Below, piece by piece: positions 1 through 8,637 of a stretch of 64,000 bases of DNA. The stretch comes from Versatilivorator sp963663845 (GTDB lineage: Bacteria > Acidobacteriota > Terriglobia > Versatilivoradales > Versatilivoraceae), in contig OY760650.2 of the NCBI GenBank assembly GCA_963663845.2, forward strand, positions 3,162,001 through 3,226,000. The letters run 5' to 3'. The position numbers were made by a program, and so were the translations under genes. The first letter of the stretch is position 1. Each line of letters starts with the position of its first letter. A model generated the notes under the pieces. It searched no databases, had not been told where the DNA came from, and saw nothing but the letters and a program-made list of their open reading frames with translations.

Positions 1-639
1 GTGTCCGGCCAGGTGGTATTGAACGACGCGGTCGGCCGGGACCCGGTCGATGAAAGCTTCCGGGTCCAGGCCGTGGTTGAAGCAACTGACGTAGACGTTG
101 TTCACGTCCAGAAGAATCCCGCAGTCGGCCTCCTGGGCCAGGGTGGAAAGAAAGTCCACTTCGTTCCAGGTGGAGGTCCCGAACTCCAGGTAGGTGGAGG
201 GGTTCTCCAGGACCAGGGGGCGCTCCAGGATCTCGGAAACGGCCCTCACCCGCTCGATGGTGTAGCGCAGGGATTCGTCGGTGTAGGGCATCGGCAGCAG
301 GTCATGGACGTTGATGCCGCTCACGCCGGTCCAGCAGAGGTGGTCCGAGACCCAGTGGGCGCGGGTGCGGTCGGCCAGGGCCTTCAGTTTCTTCAGATAG
401 TCCAGGTTCAAGGGGTCGGTGCTTCCCACCGACATGGAAACGCCGTGGAGCACGACCGGATAGCGTTCCGCCACCTGGTCGAGCACGTAGAGCGGGCGGC
501 CCCCCGTATCCATGTAGTTTTCCGACAGGATCTCGAACCAGTCGATGGGGGGTTGGTTGGCCAGAATGTAGCTGTAATGGACGGTACGCAGACCGATCCC
601 GAACCCCAGGTCGGGCAAATTCCACCGGTTCCTGCCCAT
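1..639 (-). CDS. bufB: DUF692 / MNIO-family multinuclear iron oxidase (BufB-like), 3' end cut by the window
   Basis: The minus-strand frame opens at ATG 639 and runs through base 1 without a stop, giving 213 residues of a protein usually near 280. Seen motifs are FGIGLR near the N-terminus, ENYMD, HGVSMSVG, SDHL, ENPSTYLEF and LLDVNNVYVS followed by the RVVQYHLAGH run. These are hallmark segments of the DUF692 TIM-barrel family (MNIO), which binds two or three iron atoms and oxidatively modifies cysteines in peptide substrates. The gene lies 119 bp downstream of a cysteine-rich bufferin precursor on the same strand, so that peptide is the inferred substrate. A DUF2063 (BufC) partner would be expected next, outside the window. 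Confidence 0.9.
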   Translation of the reverse strand, partial: MGRNRWNLPDLGFGIGLRTVHYSYILANQPPIDWFEILSENYMDTGGRPLYVLDQVAERYPVVLHGVSMSVGSTDPLNLDYLKKLKALADRTRAHWVSDHLCWTGVSGINVHDLLPMPYTDESLRYTIERVRAVSEILERPLVLENPSTYLEFGTSTWNEVDFLSTLAQEADCGILLDVNNVYVSCFNHGLDPEAFIDRVPADRVVQYHLAGH

Positions 640-758
640 CAGGGACCTCCCGGTTCAATAGGACGGACGGGACCGGTCCCGCTTCCCGGCCGGAGAGTAG
701 CGGGATGCACGAAGCGGTCGGAAAAGCCGGGGACCGGTCAGTCCTGGAGAGATTCGGG

Positions 759-1133
759 CTACTTCTTCTTTTCGACTCCGTGGAGGGGAACGGCGCAGCC
801 GCCCTTGCCCTTGCAGGAGTTCTTGCCGGCGCAGCCGTTGTCGCCGCTGCCGCAGCCGCCCTGGCCCTTGCACTCGTTCTGGCCCTTGCAGGAGTGCCTG
901 GCCGCGGTGGCGCAGCCACCCTTGCCCTTGCAGGAATTCTTGCCGGCGCAGCCGTTGTCGCCGCTGGCGCAGCCGCCTTGACCCTTGCACGCGTTGCGGC
1001 CCTTGCAGACGTGCTTGGACTTCTTGTCGTCATCGGCCAGCAACAGGGAATCCGTTTGGCCGACCGCCTTGGAACCGGCCACCATGCCGGCCACGGCGGC
1101 TCCCATGACCTGAGTGAATTTCCTTCGATCCAT
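759..1133 (-). CDS. bufA2: Cysteine-rich bufferin-type metallophore precursor (BufA2-like) with a Tat-like signal
   Basis: This 124-residue protein begins MDRRKFTQVMGAAVAGMVAG, a twin-arginine-type leader with a short hydrophobic stretch. The mature part holds 12 cysteines in two nearly identical tandem blocks (about residues 44-76 and 83-115). Each block carries CKGxNxCKGQGGC, then a DNGCAGKNSCKGKGGC segment. This pattern matches the BufA2-type bufferins, whose cysteines are modified by an MNIO enzyme and which bind copper in the periplasm. The partner MNIO gene follows directly downstream. The doubled six-cysteine unit is visible at DNA level and looks like a recent internal duplication. 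Function is inferred from family and context. Confidence 0.82.
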   Translation of the reverse strand: MDRRKFTQVMGAAVAGMVAGSKAVGQTDSLLLADDDKKSKHVCKGRNACKGQGGCASGDNGCAGKNSCKGKGGCATAARHSCKGQNECKGQGGCGSGDNGCAGKNSCKGKGGCAVPLHGVEKKK

Positions 1134-1435
1134 AGAAGAATCCTCCTTGAGGATGGGTGCGAACCTAGCCTTCCGAGGGTATCGGTGAGCAATGCCGACC
1201 GGTTACCCGATGCTCTTGAGAGAGCCAGAATATAGCCCAACCCCCCGCAAAAATCAAAACTCGCTCTGTGCCGCCCGAGCGGGGATGGCCGTGTCGCGTG
1301 TTGGTCTCCACCACCGGCGAGGCGGACCCATGCGAGGCAGGGCCTTCGGTCCGCCGGGGCGCTGGGTCTATGGTATAGTCGGTGGCGGTTAACGGGCTTT
1401 TCTGAGACCAGACCCCGATTGGGAGGCTGAAGATC

Positions 1436-2485
1436 GTGTTCGAGACCATTGCATGGAGCGACGAAGGCGTGGTCATGATCGACCAGCGGAAGCTGCCGGC
1501 CGTCGAAGAGTACCCGGTGTTCAAGACCCACGAGGAAGTGGCGCAGGCGATCAAGGACATGGTCATTCGAGGGGCGCCGGCCATTGGAGTCGCCGCCGCC
1601 ATGGGGGTGGCGCTGGGCGCCGAGTCGATCAAGTCCCATGACCCGGAGCGGTTCGAGCAGGCGTTTCAGTCCATTTGCGGGACCCTGGCGGAAACCCGGC
1701 CCACCGCCGTCAATCTGTTCTGGGCCATCGAACGGATGAAGGGGGTCTACCGGCGACACAAGTCCCAGGGGGCCGAGGCCGTAGCCGCCGCCCTCAAGGC
1801 CGAGGCCCTGCGCATCCACGACGAGGATATTCGTCTCAACCGCCGCATGGGGAGCCACGGGGCGGCCCTCATCCAGGACGGTTCCCGGGTTCTGACCCAT
1901 TGCAATGCCGGCGCCCTGGCGACCGCCGGCTACGGCACGGCGCTGGGAGTCGTTCGGGCCGCGGTGGAGCAGGGCAAGAGAGTGGAGGTGCTGGCGGATG
2001 AAACGCGGCCTTTCCTGCAGGGAGCCCGCCTGACCGTTTGGGAGCTGCAAAAGGACGACATACCGGTCACCCTGATCACCGACAACATGGCGGGGTACTA
2101 CATGAAGCAGGGCCAGGTGGACTGCGTCGTCGTGGGCGCGGATCGGATCGCCGCCAACGGGGACGTCGCCAACAAGATCGGCACCTATTCGGTTGCCGTG
2201 CTGGCCAGGGAGCACCAGATCCCCTTCTACGTGGCGGCGCCCCTCTCGACGGTGGACCTGGACGTTCCCACCGGTGACGAGATCCCCATTGAACAGCGCT
2301 CCCCGCGTGAAGTGACCCACCTGGGCGAGAAGGCCATCGCTCCCCAGGGGGCCCCCGCCGGAAACCCCGCCTTCGACGTGACGCCACACCGCTACCTGGC
2401 GGCCATCATCACCGACGCCGGCGTCGCCCGGCCTCCCTTCCTGGAGAATCTGAGAGCTCTGAAGGCCCAGGCAGGGCTTACCTGA
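1436..2485 (+). CDS. mtnA: S-methyl-5-thioribose-1-phosphate isomerase
   Basis: This 349-residue protein has full family length. MtnA converts methylthioribose-1-phosphate to methylthioribulose-1-phosphate in the methionine salvage pathway in the cytoplasm. The IRGAPAIGVAAA segment lies near residue 43. HCNAGALATAGYGTALG contains the expected catalytic Cys156, and GADRIAANGDVANKIGTY contains the catalytic Asp236. The start is GTG at 1436, with GGGAGG about 9 bp upstream. The close relatives are eIF2B-like proteins, but the Cys/Asp pair favours MtnA. No other methionine-salvage gene is adjacent. The stop codon lies inside the dispersed repeat that follows. Confidence 0.93.
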   Translation: MFETIAWSDEGVVMIDQRKLPAVEEYPVFKTHEEVAQAIKDMVIRGAPAIGVAAAMGVALGAESIKSHDPERFEQAFQSICGTLAETRPTAVNLFWAIERMKGVYRRHKSQGAEAVAAALKAEALRIHDEDIRLNRRMGSHGAALIQDGSRVLTHCNAGALATAGYGTALGVVRAAVEQGKRVEVLADETRPFLQGARLTVWELQKDDIPVTLITDNMAGYYMKQGQVDCVVVGADRIAANGDVANKIGTYSVAVLAREHQIPFYVAAPLSTVDLDVPTGDEIPIEQRSPREVTHLGEKAIAPQGAPAGNPAFDVTPHRYLAAIITDAGVARPPFLENLRALKAQAGLT

Positions 2486-2536
2486 AACAAACGAAAAAAA
2501 AGAGTGATACACGAAGAACGGCGAAGGGCCACCAAG
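2481..2536 (+). repeat. Dispersed CACGAAG-type extragenic repeat, copy at the mtnA 3' end
   Basis: A segment of CTGAAACAAA, an A-run, GAGTGA, then CACGAAG/GCGAAGGGCCACCAA. The same arrangement recurs at 60841-60902, and partial versions occur near 2979 and 10846. All lie just behind stop codons. Confidence 0.6.
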
Positions 2537-2628
2537 CGGGACGGCTCTGCCGTATCGGCACGGGCTGCGGCCCGGCAAGCCGGCGCGTGCCCCCTGGAGG
2601 AGCAAGAGTGATGGGAGGAGGCGCCCCT

Positions 2629-2831
2629 CCGGGAGCGCGGGCGTCTCGCCCGCATCCTCAGCGTTGGGTGGCCGCTCAGTTTTCCCGCGATGCGGCGCCC
2701 GGCCACCCTGCCGGCGGGAACCCCATGGGCTCGGCTGAAGCGGAATCGTGGCGCCATTGCCGGTCGAGCCGAGTGGAAGCGATGGGTGAGGCTGTGCCAG
2801 TGTTGTGCGGGCGGGACGCCCGCGCTCCCGG
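2629..2831. repeat. Palindrome-ended (MITE-like) element, copy A
   Basis: The left end CCGGGAGCGCGGGCG and the right end CGCCCGCGCTCCCGG are inverted repeats about 26 bp long with an internal CGGGCG/CGCCCG hairpin. They enclose about 150 bp. Copy B at 3033-3241 and copy C at 42034-42186 share the ends. No transposase is encoded. Confidence 0.75.
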
Positions 2832-3032
2832 GTGGCCTGCATCCCGTGACGTCGTCGCAGCCAAGCAGGTCCATCGGTCTTCGTGTCTATTCGTGTTCAT
2901 TCGTGGTTCGTCGTTATTGACGATCGGGTGTTTCTCCCTCGCATGATCCGCACCGTCGTGAGGGGCGGGGGCGCTGTTTACCTGAAACAAGAGAAAAAGG
3001 AGGGGGCCACGAGGAGCCACGGGAGAGGCACC

Positions 3033-3241
3033 CACCCGGGAGCGCGGGCGTCTCGCCCGCATACTCTGCGTTGGGTGGCCGCTCAGTTTCCCTGCGATGG
3101 GGCAGCCGGCCACCCTGCCGGCGGGAACCGCACGGGCCCGGCTGAAGCAGAGTCCTGGCGCCATTGCCGGTCGAGCCGGGTGGAAGAGATGGGTGAAGCT
3201 GTGCCAGTGTTGTGCGGGCGGGACGCCCGCGCTCCCGGGTG
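3033..3241. repeat. Palindrome-ended (MITE-like) element, copy B
   Basis: It starts CACCCGGGAGCGCGGGCG and ends CGCCCGCGCTCCCGGGTG, an inverted repeat of about 30 bp. The interior closely resembles copy A, in keeping with the 407-bp tandem duplication. Confidence 0.78.
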
Positions 3242-3399
3242 GGCTTCCTCCCGTGACATCGCCGCAGCAAAGGGGGTCCATCGGTATTCGTGTCTATTCG
3301 TGTCCATTCGTGGTTCGTCTTTATTGACGATCGGGTGTTTCACCCTCGCATGATCCGCACCGTCGTGAGGGGCGGGGGCGCTGTTTACCTGGAGAATCC

Positions 3400-3813
3400 T
3401 CAGTCCAGGCCCTCGTAGTCCTTGATTCGCTGCCGCATCGTCTGGGGAATGGGGGTCGTCCGGCCCTGGGTGCGGTCGTAGCAGACCTGCACCGAGAGGC
3501 CGTCTGCAATCAGGCGCCCGCTCCGGCTTTCGGTCAGTCGGTATTCGAAGGTGAAGCTGGAGTTCTTGAGAGCGGAGATGCGGGCGGCGATGGCGATGGT
3601 TTCGCCCAGGAGGGCGGGGGAGCGGTAGTTGCACTCGGTCCGCACCATCACGAATCCCCAGTCATCGGGGGGAGGGAGCCCGAACAGGTGGTCCCAGTAT
3701 CGGGTGCGAACGATCTCGAAATAGGTGAGGTAGACGGCGTTGTTGACGTGGCCCAGGGCGTCCAGGTCTCGAAAGCGGATCTCCAGGTCGGTGGTGAAGC
3801 GAAAGGCTGGCAT
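3400..3813 (-). CDS. Acyl-CoA thioesterase, hotdog fold (YbgC/4-hydroxybenzoyl-CoA type)
   Basis: This 137-residue protein is the usual length for a single hotdog domain. The N-terminal segment RFRDLDALGHVNNAVYLTYFE is the signature of the 4-hydroxybenzoyl-CoA thioesterase / YbgC group: an Asp in DLDALGHVNN and the start of the long central helix. These enzymes hydrolyse acyl-CoA thioesters in the cytoplasm; the substrate cannot be read from sequence. It lies 83 bp downstream of ygfZ on the same strand and may be the last gene of the gatB-ygfZ unit. Confidence 0.85.
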   Translation of the reverse strand: MPAFRFTTDLEIRFRDLDALGHVNNAVYLTYFEIVRTRYWDHLFGLPPPDDWGFVMVRTECNYRSPALLGETIAIAARISALKNSSFTFEYRLTESRSGRLIADGLSVQVCYDRTQGRTTPIPQTMRQRIKDYEGLD

Positions 3814-3896
3814 TGGCTGGTAGCTGTCGGGCCGTTTGAGAGACGGTGAACGCCCGGAAAGAGGACGGTCCCGTTTCTGAGACAGGTCGCCGGCCC

Positions 3897-4976
3897 TCAG
3901 TCGAAAGGGTACTGCGTCACCTCGGCATCGGTCCGGCCTCCGGCGCCATCCACTGCGACCCTGGTGCCGGGGTCCCAGGCCTCCTTGCGAACGTAAGCCA
4001 GGGCGATCGCCCGCCGCAGCCCGGGTGAGTAGGCGCTGTCGGTAACCCAGCCCACCTCCCGCCCGTTGTGGAATATCTTGTCTCCCCCTTGGGCGGGGTC
4101 CCCGGATGCCAGCAGGAGACCCATGAGCTTGCGATTGACCTGCCCGCGGAAGGTGGCCCGGGCCACCACTTCCTGGCCGATGTAGCAGCCCTTGTCATAG
4201 CTGATGGCCTCTTCCAGGCCGGTTTCCGGGGGTATGCGGGCTTCGTCCATATCGACGCCATACCAGGCGATTCCCGCCTCGAGCCGGCGGACGTTCCAGG
4301 CCTCCAGGCCTGCCGGGCGAAGGCCGGCCGGCTCTCCCGCCTGCAGGAGAAGGTTCCAGAGGTCGACTGATTGGGGTTCGGGCACGATCAGGTCGTAGCC
4401 GCCCGAGGCGGTTCGCCGCACGCGCCCGCAGCGCGCCTGCAGGTTCCCGACCTGAATGAGGCGGTGTTCGAAAGGAGCCTCCGGCGGGGAGGCTCCTCCA
4501 CACAGCCCTGCGACGACCTCGGCCGCCTTGGGTCCTTGCAGCGAGAGAAGGGCCAGGTCGGCCGACCGGTCGACGACCTCGACCTGATCCGCAATGATGT
4601 ACCTCCTCAAGAGGGCCAGGTCCTTCTCCACCAGGTCGGCATCGACCACCAGCATCAGGGCCTCCTCCAGGCAGAAGACCCTCATGTCGGTGAGGATCCG
4701 TCCCTGGGGAGTCAGCATGAGCGCGTAGCAGCCCTGACCCGCTGAGAGACTGCGGATGTCATTGGTGACCATTCCGTGGAGAAACCGCGCTCGATCCCGG
4801 CCCCGCAATTCGACCACGCTCTGAACCGAGAGGTCGAGAAGACCGGCCCCACGTCCCAGGACGGAGTACTCCTCGTCCAGAGAGGTGAAGCGGTTGGGGA
4901 CCTCCCGGCCCCGAAATTCCACGAAGTCCGCTCCCGAGTCCCGCTGGGTTTCAAACAGGGAAGATCGCTTCGGCAT
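3897..4976 (-). CDS. ygfZ: Folate-binding YgfZ/GcvT-domain protein
   Basis: This protein of about 359 residues is related to the glycine-cleavage T-protein fold. The motif KGCYIGQE (in ISYDKGCYIGQEVVAR) is the diagnostic YgfZ signature. YgfZ acts with tetrahydrofolate in assembly or repair of certain Fe-S proteins. A longer frame with a TTG start at 5000 exists and would overlap gatB by 4 bp. ATG 4976 is preferred because AGGAGA sits about 9 bp upstream of it. Two Fe-S dependent systems (formate dehydrogenase and diaphorase) lie elsewhere in this window, but no direct link is shown. Confidence 0.9.
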   Translation of the reverse strand: MPKRSSLFETQRDSGADFVEFRGREVPNRFTSLDEEYSVLGRGAGLLDLSVQSVVELRGRDRARFLHGMVTNDIRSLSAGQGCYALMLTPQGRILTDMRVFCLEEALMLVVDADLVEKDLALLRRYIIADQVEVVDRSADLALLSLQGPKAAEVVAGLCGGASPPEAPFEHRLIQVGNLQARCGRVRRTASGGYDLIVPEPQSVDLWNLLLQAGEPAGLRPAGLEAWNVRRLEAGIAWYGVDMDEARIPPETGLEEAISYDKGCYIGQEVVARATFRGQVNRKLMGLLLASGDPAQGGDKIFHNGREVGWVTDSAYSPGLRRAIALAYVRKEAWDPGTRVAVDGAGGRTDAEVTQYPFD

Positions 4977-4996
4977 GAGCCTGGTCTCCTGCGGCG

Positions 4997-6436
4997 TCAA
5001 CCGTCCAGCCTCTTTCTCAACAACTCGTTCACCAGGCGGGGATTGGCCTGCCCCTGGGTCGCCTTCATGACTTGACCCACGAAGAAGCCGAAGGTGGCCT
5101 TCTTGCCACCCAGGTACTGGGCCAGGATTGCGGGATTGGCGGCCAGGACTTCTTCAATCACGGTGGTGACGGCATCGGGATCGGTGATCTGCTTCAGACC
5201 CTTTTCCCGGATCACCTGCCTGGCCGGCTTCTTCTCCCGAAACATGGCCTCGAAGATCTCCTTGGCCATCTTGCCCGAAACCTCTTTGCTGTCGATGCAT
5301 CCGATCAATTCGGCCAAGCGGCTCGGGCCGATGGGAGAAGACTCGATGTCGAGATTGAATTCCTTGAGGTCGCGCAACAGGTCTCCCATGATCCAGTTGG
5401 AAGCGGCCTTGGGATTGCGGGAGCGGGCCGCGGTTTCCTCGAAGAAATCGGCCAGGGCCCGGGTGGTGGTCAATACACCGGCGTCGTATGCGGGAATGGC
5501 GTACTCGGCCACGAACCGCTGCTTTTTTTCTTCGGGCAGCTCCGGCATGTCTGCCCGTATATCCCGCTGCCAATCGGCGTCCACCGCCAGAGGCGGCAAG
5601 TCGGGCTCGGGGAAATAGCGGTAGTCGTGAGCCTCTTCCTTGCTGCGCATGGGGAAGGTGCGCTGCTCGGTGGTGCTCCACAGGCGGGTTTCCTGGGTGA
5701 CGGCGCCTCCCTGCTGCAAGAGGCGGGTCTGGCGGGCGATCTCATAGTCGAGCGCCTTCTGCAGGAAGCGGAAGCTGTTCAGGTTCTTCAGCTCGGTCTT
5801 GGTTCCCAGAGTGGGTGAGCCGACCGGGCGAATCGACACGTTGGCGTCGCAGCGGAGACTGCCTTCCTCCATGTTGCCGTCGCAGACTTGCAGGTATTCG
5901 AGAATGACCTTCAGGCGGGTCAGGTAGTCGTGGGCCTGGGCCGGAGAGAAGATCTCGGGTTCGCTGACGATTTCGATCAGCGGGGTGCCGCTGCGGTTCA
6001 AGTCGATATAGCTGAAGCGATCGGAGTCGGCGAAGCCGTCATGAATGGATTTGCCGGCATCCTCCTCCAGGTGGACCCGCTTGATCCCCACTCTCTGGGA
6101 ATGGCCGTTCTCTTCGAGGTCGAGGTGTCCGTATTCCGCCAGGGGCTTGTCGAATTGGGAAATCTGGTAGCCCTTGGGGAGATCGGGATAGAAGTAATTC
6201 TTGCGCGCAAAAATCGAAAGGGAATTGATGCGGCAGTGGAACGCCAGGGCTGCCTTGACGGCCATGACCACGGCCCGGCGATTCAGCACCGGCAGGGCTC
6301 CGGGAAGACCCAGGCAGACCGGACAGGTGTTGGTATTGGGGGGGGCTCCGAACCGGGTCGGGCAGGAGCAGAAGATCTTGGTTCGGGTCAGAAGCTGGGC
6401 GTGAACCTCGAGGCCAATGACGGCTTCATAGGTCAT
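4997..6436 (-). CDS. gatB: Aspartyl/glutamyl-tRNA amidotransferase subunit B
   Basis: This 479-residue protein has full length for GatB (PET112). GatB binds the mischarged Glu-tRNA(Gln)/Asp-tRNA(Asn) and phosphorylates it for transamidation by GatCAB. The N-terminus YEAVIGLEVHAQLLTRTKIFCSC has the Zn-binding cysteines (CSCPTRFG, CPVCLGLPG). SIFARKNYFYPDLPKGYQISQ is a strong family signature. The C-terminal YqeY-like tail is present (residues about 330-479). gatA and gatC are not in the window, so the complex is encoded at separate loci. It lies 6 bp downstream of the S41 protease gene, suggesting co-transcription. Confidence 0.96.
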   Translation of the reverse strand: MTYEAVIGLEVHAQLLTRTKIFCSCPTRFGAPPNTNTCPVCLGLPGALPVLNRRAVVMAVKAALAFHCRINSLSIFARKNYFYPDLPKGYQISQFDKPLAEYGHLDLEENGHSQRVGIKRVHLEEDAGKSIHDGFADSDRFSYIDLNRSGTPLIEIVSEPEIFSPAQAHDYLTRLKVILEYLQVCDGNMEEGSLRCDANVSIRPVGSPTLGTKTELKNLNSFRFLQKALDYEIARQTRLLQQGGAVTQETRLWSTTEQRTFPMRSKEEAHDYRYFPEPDLPPLAVDADWQRDIRADMPELPEEKKQRFVAEYAIPAYDAGVLTTTRALADFFEETAARSRNPKAASNWIMGDLLRDLKEFNLDIESSPIGPSRLAELIGCIDSKEVSGKMAKEIFEAMFREKKPARQVIREKGLKQITDPDAVTTVIEEVLAANPAILAQYLGGKKATFGFFVGQVMKATQGQANPRLVNELLRKRLDG

Positions 6437-6442
6437 GGGGCC

Positions 6443-8026
6443 CTAGTCTCCCTGCTTTCTGACCAGCAGGTCCGTATCGCCCGAGTCACGGTTGATGAGA
6501 GCCTTGGCCTGGGGAAGCACCTCCAGCGCCTTGGCGAATTGGGGGTCGTTCTCCAGGAGAACCTTGTGAGCCTCGGCTTGACCCACCCGAGAGAGGAAGT
6601 ATTCGTAGCGCATCTGGAACTCGATGAAGTCCAGGTTGTCCTGAAAGTCGCTTTCCTTGTAGACCAGTTTTTGGTCGGTCAGAAAAGTCCGGAATTCCTT
6701 CAGGATTTCAGGCGTCGCCTGAAAATTCCGGTCCACGGTCGGATGGTCGGCGTTGTAGGCGCGGATGAAGCTGAAGACCAGCCCCCTGCTGGTGAGCAGC
6801 AGTTGGAATTCATTGATCTTCCTGGTCTTGACCTGGAAATCGGGAGTAATGCCGCCTCCGCCGTAAACCTCGCGGCCACTGGCGGTCTTGTAGACCTTCC
6901 GCTTCTCGGAGTCCTTGTTTCTGGCGTAGTAGTAGTCGATGTAGGATTGGTTGGCGTAATCTCTCTGGATGAGCCGTCCGCTGGGAGTGTGCCACTTGGC
7001 GGTGGTGAGGGAAACGCCCGAGCCGTTGTCCAGGGGATAGACCGTCTGAACCAGACCCTTGCCGAAACTGACTTCACCCACCAGCAGCCCGCGATCATGG
7101 TCCTGAATGGCGCCGGCCACGATTTCGGAAGCGCTGGCGCTGCCGGTGTTGATGAGCACCACCAGCGGGAACAGCACTCCCCCGGATCCTCGGGGGGCTT
7201 CGTAGGACTGCTTGGCGCTCGGCGTGCGCCCGTCGGTAATCAGGACCTTCTGGCCCTTCTTCAGGAATTTGTCGGCCACCTGGATGGCCGCCTGCAGGTA
7301 CCCTCCGGGGTTGGATCTCAGGTCGAAGATCAGACCCTGCAGATCGGGTCCCAGCTCTTCCAGGCTCTCCTGGACTTCCCGGTTGGTGGTCTCGTTGAAG
7401 GTGGCGAGCTTGATGTAGCCGATGCCCGGGCGGAAGAAGAAGGCGAAGGGGACACTGTGGTGAGGGATCTCGTCGCGAACGATGGCCATATCGAGCAGCT
7501 TGGGGATTCCGGCCCGGTCTATGGAGATGTTGACCACCGTTCCCTTGGGGCCCCTCAGCCGCTCCACCACGGCCTGAATATCCAATCCCTCGGTGGGATT
7601 TCCTTCGATCCTGGCGATGACGTCCCCGGAGCGAATGCCCAAGCGGTATGCGGGCGTCCCGGGAATGGGCGTGATCACGGTGGGCATGGCGTTCTTCATG
7701 GAGATGATGATGCCCAGCCCATAGAAATTCCCGCGCTGGTCTTCCCGGAATTGGGCGAACTGCTTGGCGTCGAAGAAGTTCGAATGGGGATCCAACGTCT
7801 TCAGCATGCTTCGCAGCGAGGCGTGAACGCTCTTCTCGACGTCGATTTCGTCGGCATAGTACTGCTCGGCCAGATCGAGCACGGCGGAGTAGACGTTGAG
7901 CAGGCGATTGCGTTCGTCGGACTGGGACGTGGCTTGAACCGGCCTCCCCCAAAATCCTCCAATCAGGGAGGCGATAACGATGACGGCCGCGACTGTGGTC
8001 CAGGATCGAAGTCTCTGCATATCCAC
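6443..8026 (-). CDS. ctpA: Carboxy-terminal processing peptidase, S41 family
   Basis: This 527-residue protein has an N-terminal hydrophobic signal/anchor (about residues 10-30), which places it in the cell envelope. A helical segment ending in LDPHSNFFDAKQF is followed by a PDZ domain (about residues 100-185, GLGIIISMKN to VVNISIDR). The S41 catalytic core contains FDLRSNPGGYL, the serine motif NTGSASASEIVAGA and the lysine motif VSFGKGLVQT. Members cleave C-terminal tails of periplasmic or membrane proteins. Beyond the core is a C-terminal extension of about 130 residues without an assigned fold. The start at ATG 8026 encodes the signal segment. Confidence 0.93.
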   Translation of the reverse strand: MDMQRLRSWTTVAAVIVIASLIGGFWGRPVQATSQSDERNRLLNVYSAVLDLAEQYYADEIDVEKSVHASLRSMLKTLDPHSNFFDAKQFAQFREDQRGNFYGLGIIISMKNAMPTVITPIPGTPAYRLGIRSGDVIARIEGNPTEGLDIQAVVERLRGPKGTVVNISIDRAGIPKLLDMAIVRDEIPHHSVPFAFFFRPGIGYIKLATFNETTNREVQESLEELGPDLQGLIFDLRSNPGGYLQAAIQVADKFLKKGQKVLITDGRTPSAKQSYEAPRGSGGVLFPLVVLINTGSASASEIVAGAIQDHDRGLLVGEVSFGKGLVQTVYPLDNGSGVSLTTAKWHTPSGRLIQRDYANQSYIDYYYARNKDSEKRKVYKTASGREVYGGGGITPDFQVKTRKINEFQLLLTSRGLVFSFIRAYNADHPTVDRNFQATPEILKEFRTFLTDQKLVYKESDFQDNLDFIEFQMRYEYFLSRVGQAEAHKVLLENDPQFAKALEVLPQAKALINRDSGDTDLLVRKQGD

Positions 8027-8157
8027 CTCTTGAGTCGGCCCAAATATAGCATCGGCCCCCGCTTCAAGTAAAGCCTCAAACGGACAGCCTCGAACGCGAG
8101 CCCTGCCTTGACTTGAACCCCCGCTCCCATTATGATTCGGTACGTTTGGAGGAACGC

Positions 8158-8637
8158 ATGGGACCGCTCGGCGTACCCGAATTGATCATCATTTTTATCG
8201 TGGCCCTGCTGGTTTTCGGGCCTCGAAAGTTGCCGGAGCTGGGGAAGTCTCTCGGCCGGGGGCTCTCCGAGTTCCGGCGCGCCTCCAACGAGCTCAGAAA
8301 TACCCTGGAGGAAGAGGTTCGCGCGGCCGAATACGAGCCTCCCCCTCCCCCACCCAAGCTGGACAAGCCGGCGGAAGCCGCGCCTGCCGACCCTCAGCCG
8401 GCCGTCGAGACCGGGGAGGAAACACCGCCGCCGACCACTTCGGAAGCGGAGGCCGGTGACACCGCGGCCGAGGCCGCCTCCGTCGAGGAGAAAGCTGAAG
8501 CACCCTCCCAACATTCGGAAGCCGACGCCGGCCCGGAGCCGGAGGCTGCCCCAGCCTCCCCGCCCGGCTTGAGCTCGGAAGCCACGGCTGAATCCAAGCC
8601 TGAACCCAAGCCTGAACCCAAGCCGGATGGACACTGA
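8158..8637 (+). CDS. tatA: Twin-arginine translocase subunit TatA/TatB family
   Basis: This 159-residue protein begins MGPLGVPELIIIFIVALLVFGPRKLPELGKSLGRGL: a short N-terminal membrane helix, the FGPRKLPELG hinge, then an amphipathic helix. That is the TatA/TatB/TatE signature. TatA forms the variable pore for folded proteins. The remaining ~95 residues are acidic, Pro/Ala/Glu-rich and end in a short EPKP repeat, longer than most TatA tails. ATG 8158 was chosen over a longer frame because GGAGGA sits 4 bp upstream. The stop overlaps tatC by 11 bp. The bufferin at 759-1133, with its RRKF leader, is a possible substrate. Confidence 0.93.
   Translation: MGPLGVPELIIIFIVALLVFGPRKLPELGKSLGRGLSEFRRASNELRNTLEEEVRAAEYEPPPPPPKLDKPAEAAPADPQPAVETGEETPPPTTSEAEAGDTAAEAASVEEKAEAPSQHSEADAGPEPEAAPASPPGLSSEATAESKPEPKPEPKPDGH

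Larger units (their letters stand above)
2486..3399. repeat. Gene-free block made of a 407-bp tandem direct duplication
   Basis: No credible gene lies here. Landmark sequences recur 407 bp apart: GGGAGCGCGGG at 2631 and 3038, and GCATGATCCGCACCGTCGTG at 2941 and 3348. Unit 1 covers roughly 2573-2979 and unit 2 roughly 2980-3391. Each unit holds a palindrome-ended element followed by ATTCGTG-rich repeats. Open frames here are translations of repeat DNA. Confidence 0.8.

Noticed and set aside
302..2842. 846-residue minus-strand open frame
   Set aside because: It runs antisense to mtnA and across the bufferin and MNIO genes in another frame, with Pro/Arg/Gly-rich sequence typical of shadow frames in GC-rich DNA.
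2587..3353. Open frames with GARASRPH and CGRDARAPG peptides
   Set aside because: These peptides come from the palindrome-ended repeat and appear wherever it is present; no coding signal.
5888..8071. 727-residue plus-strand open frame opposite gatB and the S41 protease
   Set aside because: The minus strand has two clear full-length protein families here; the plus frame has no recognisable motif.
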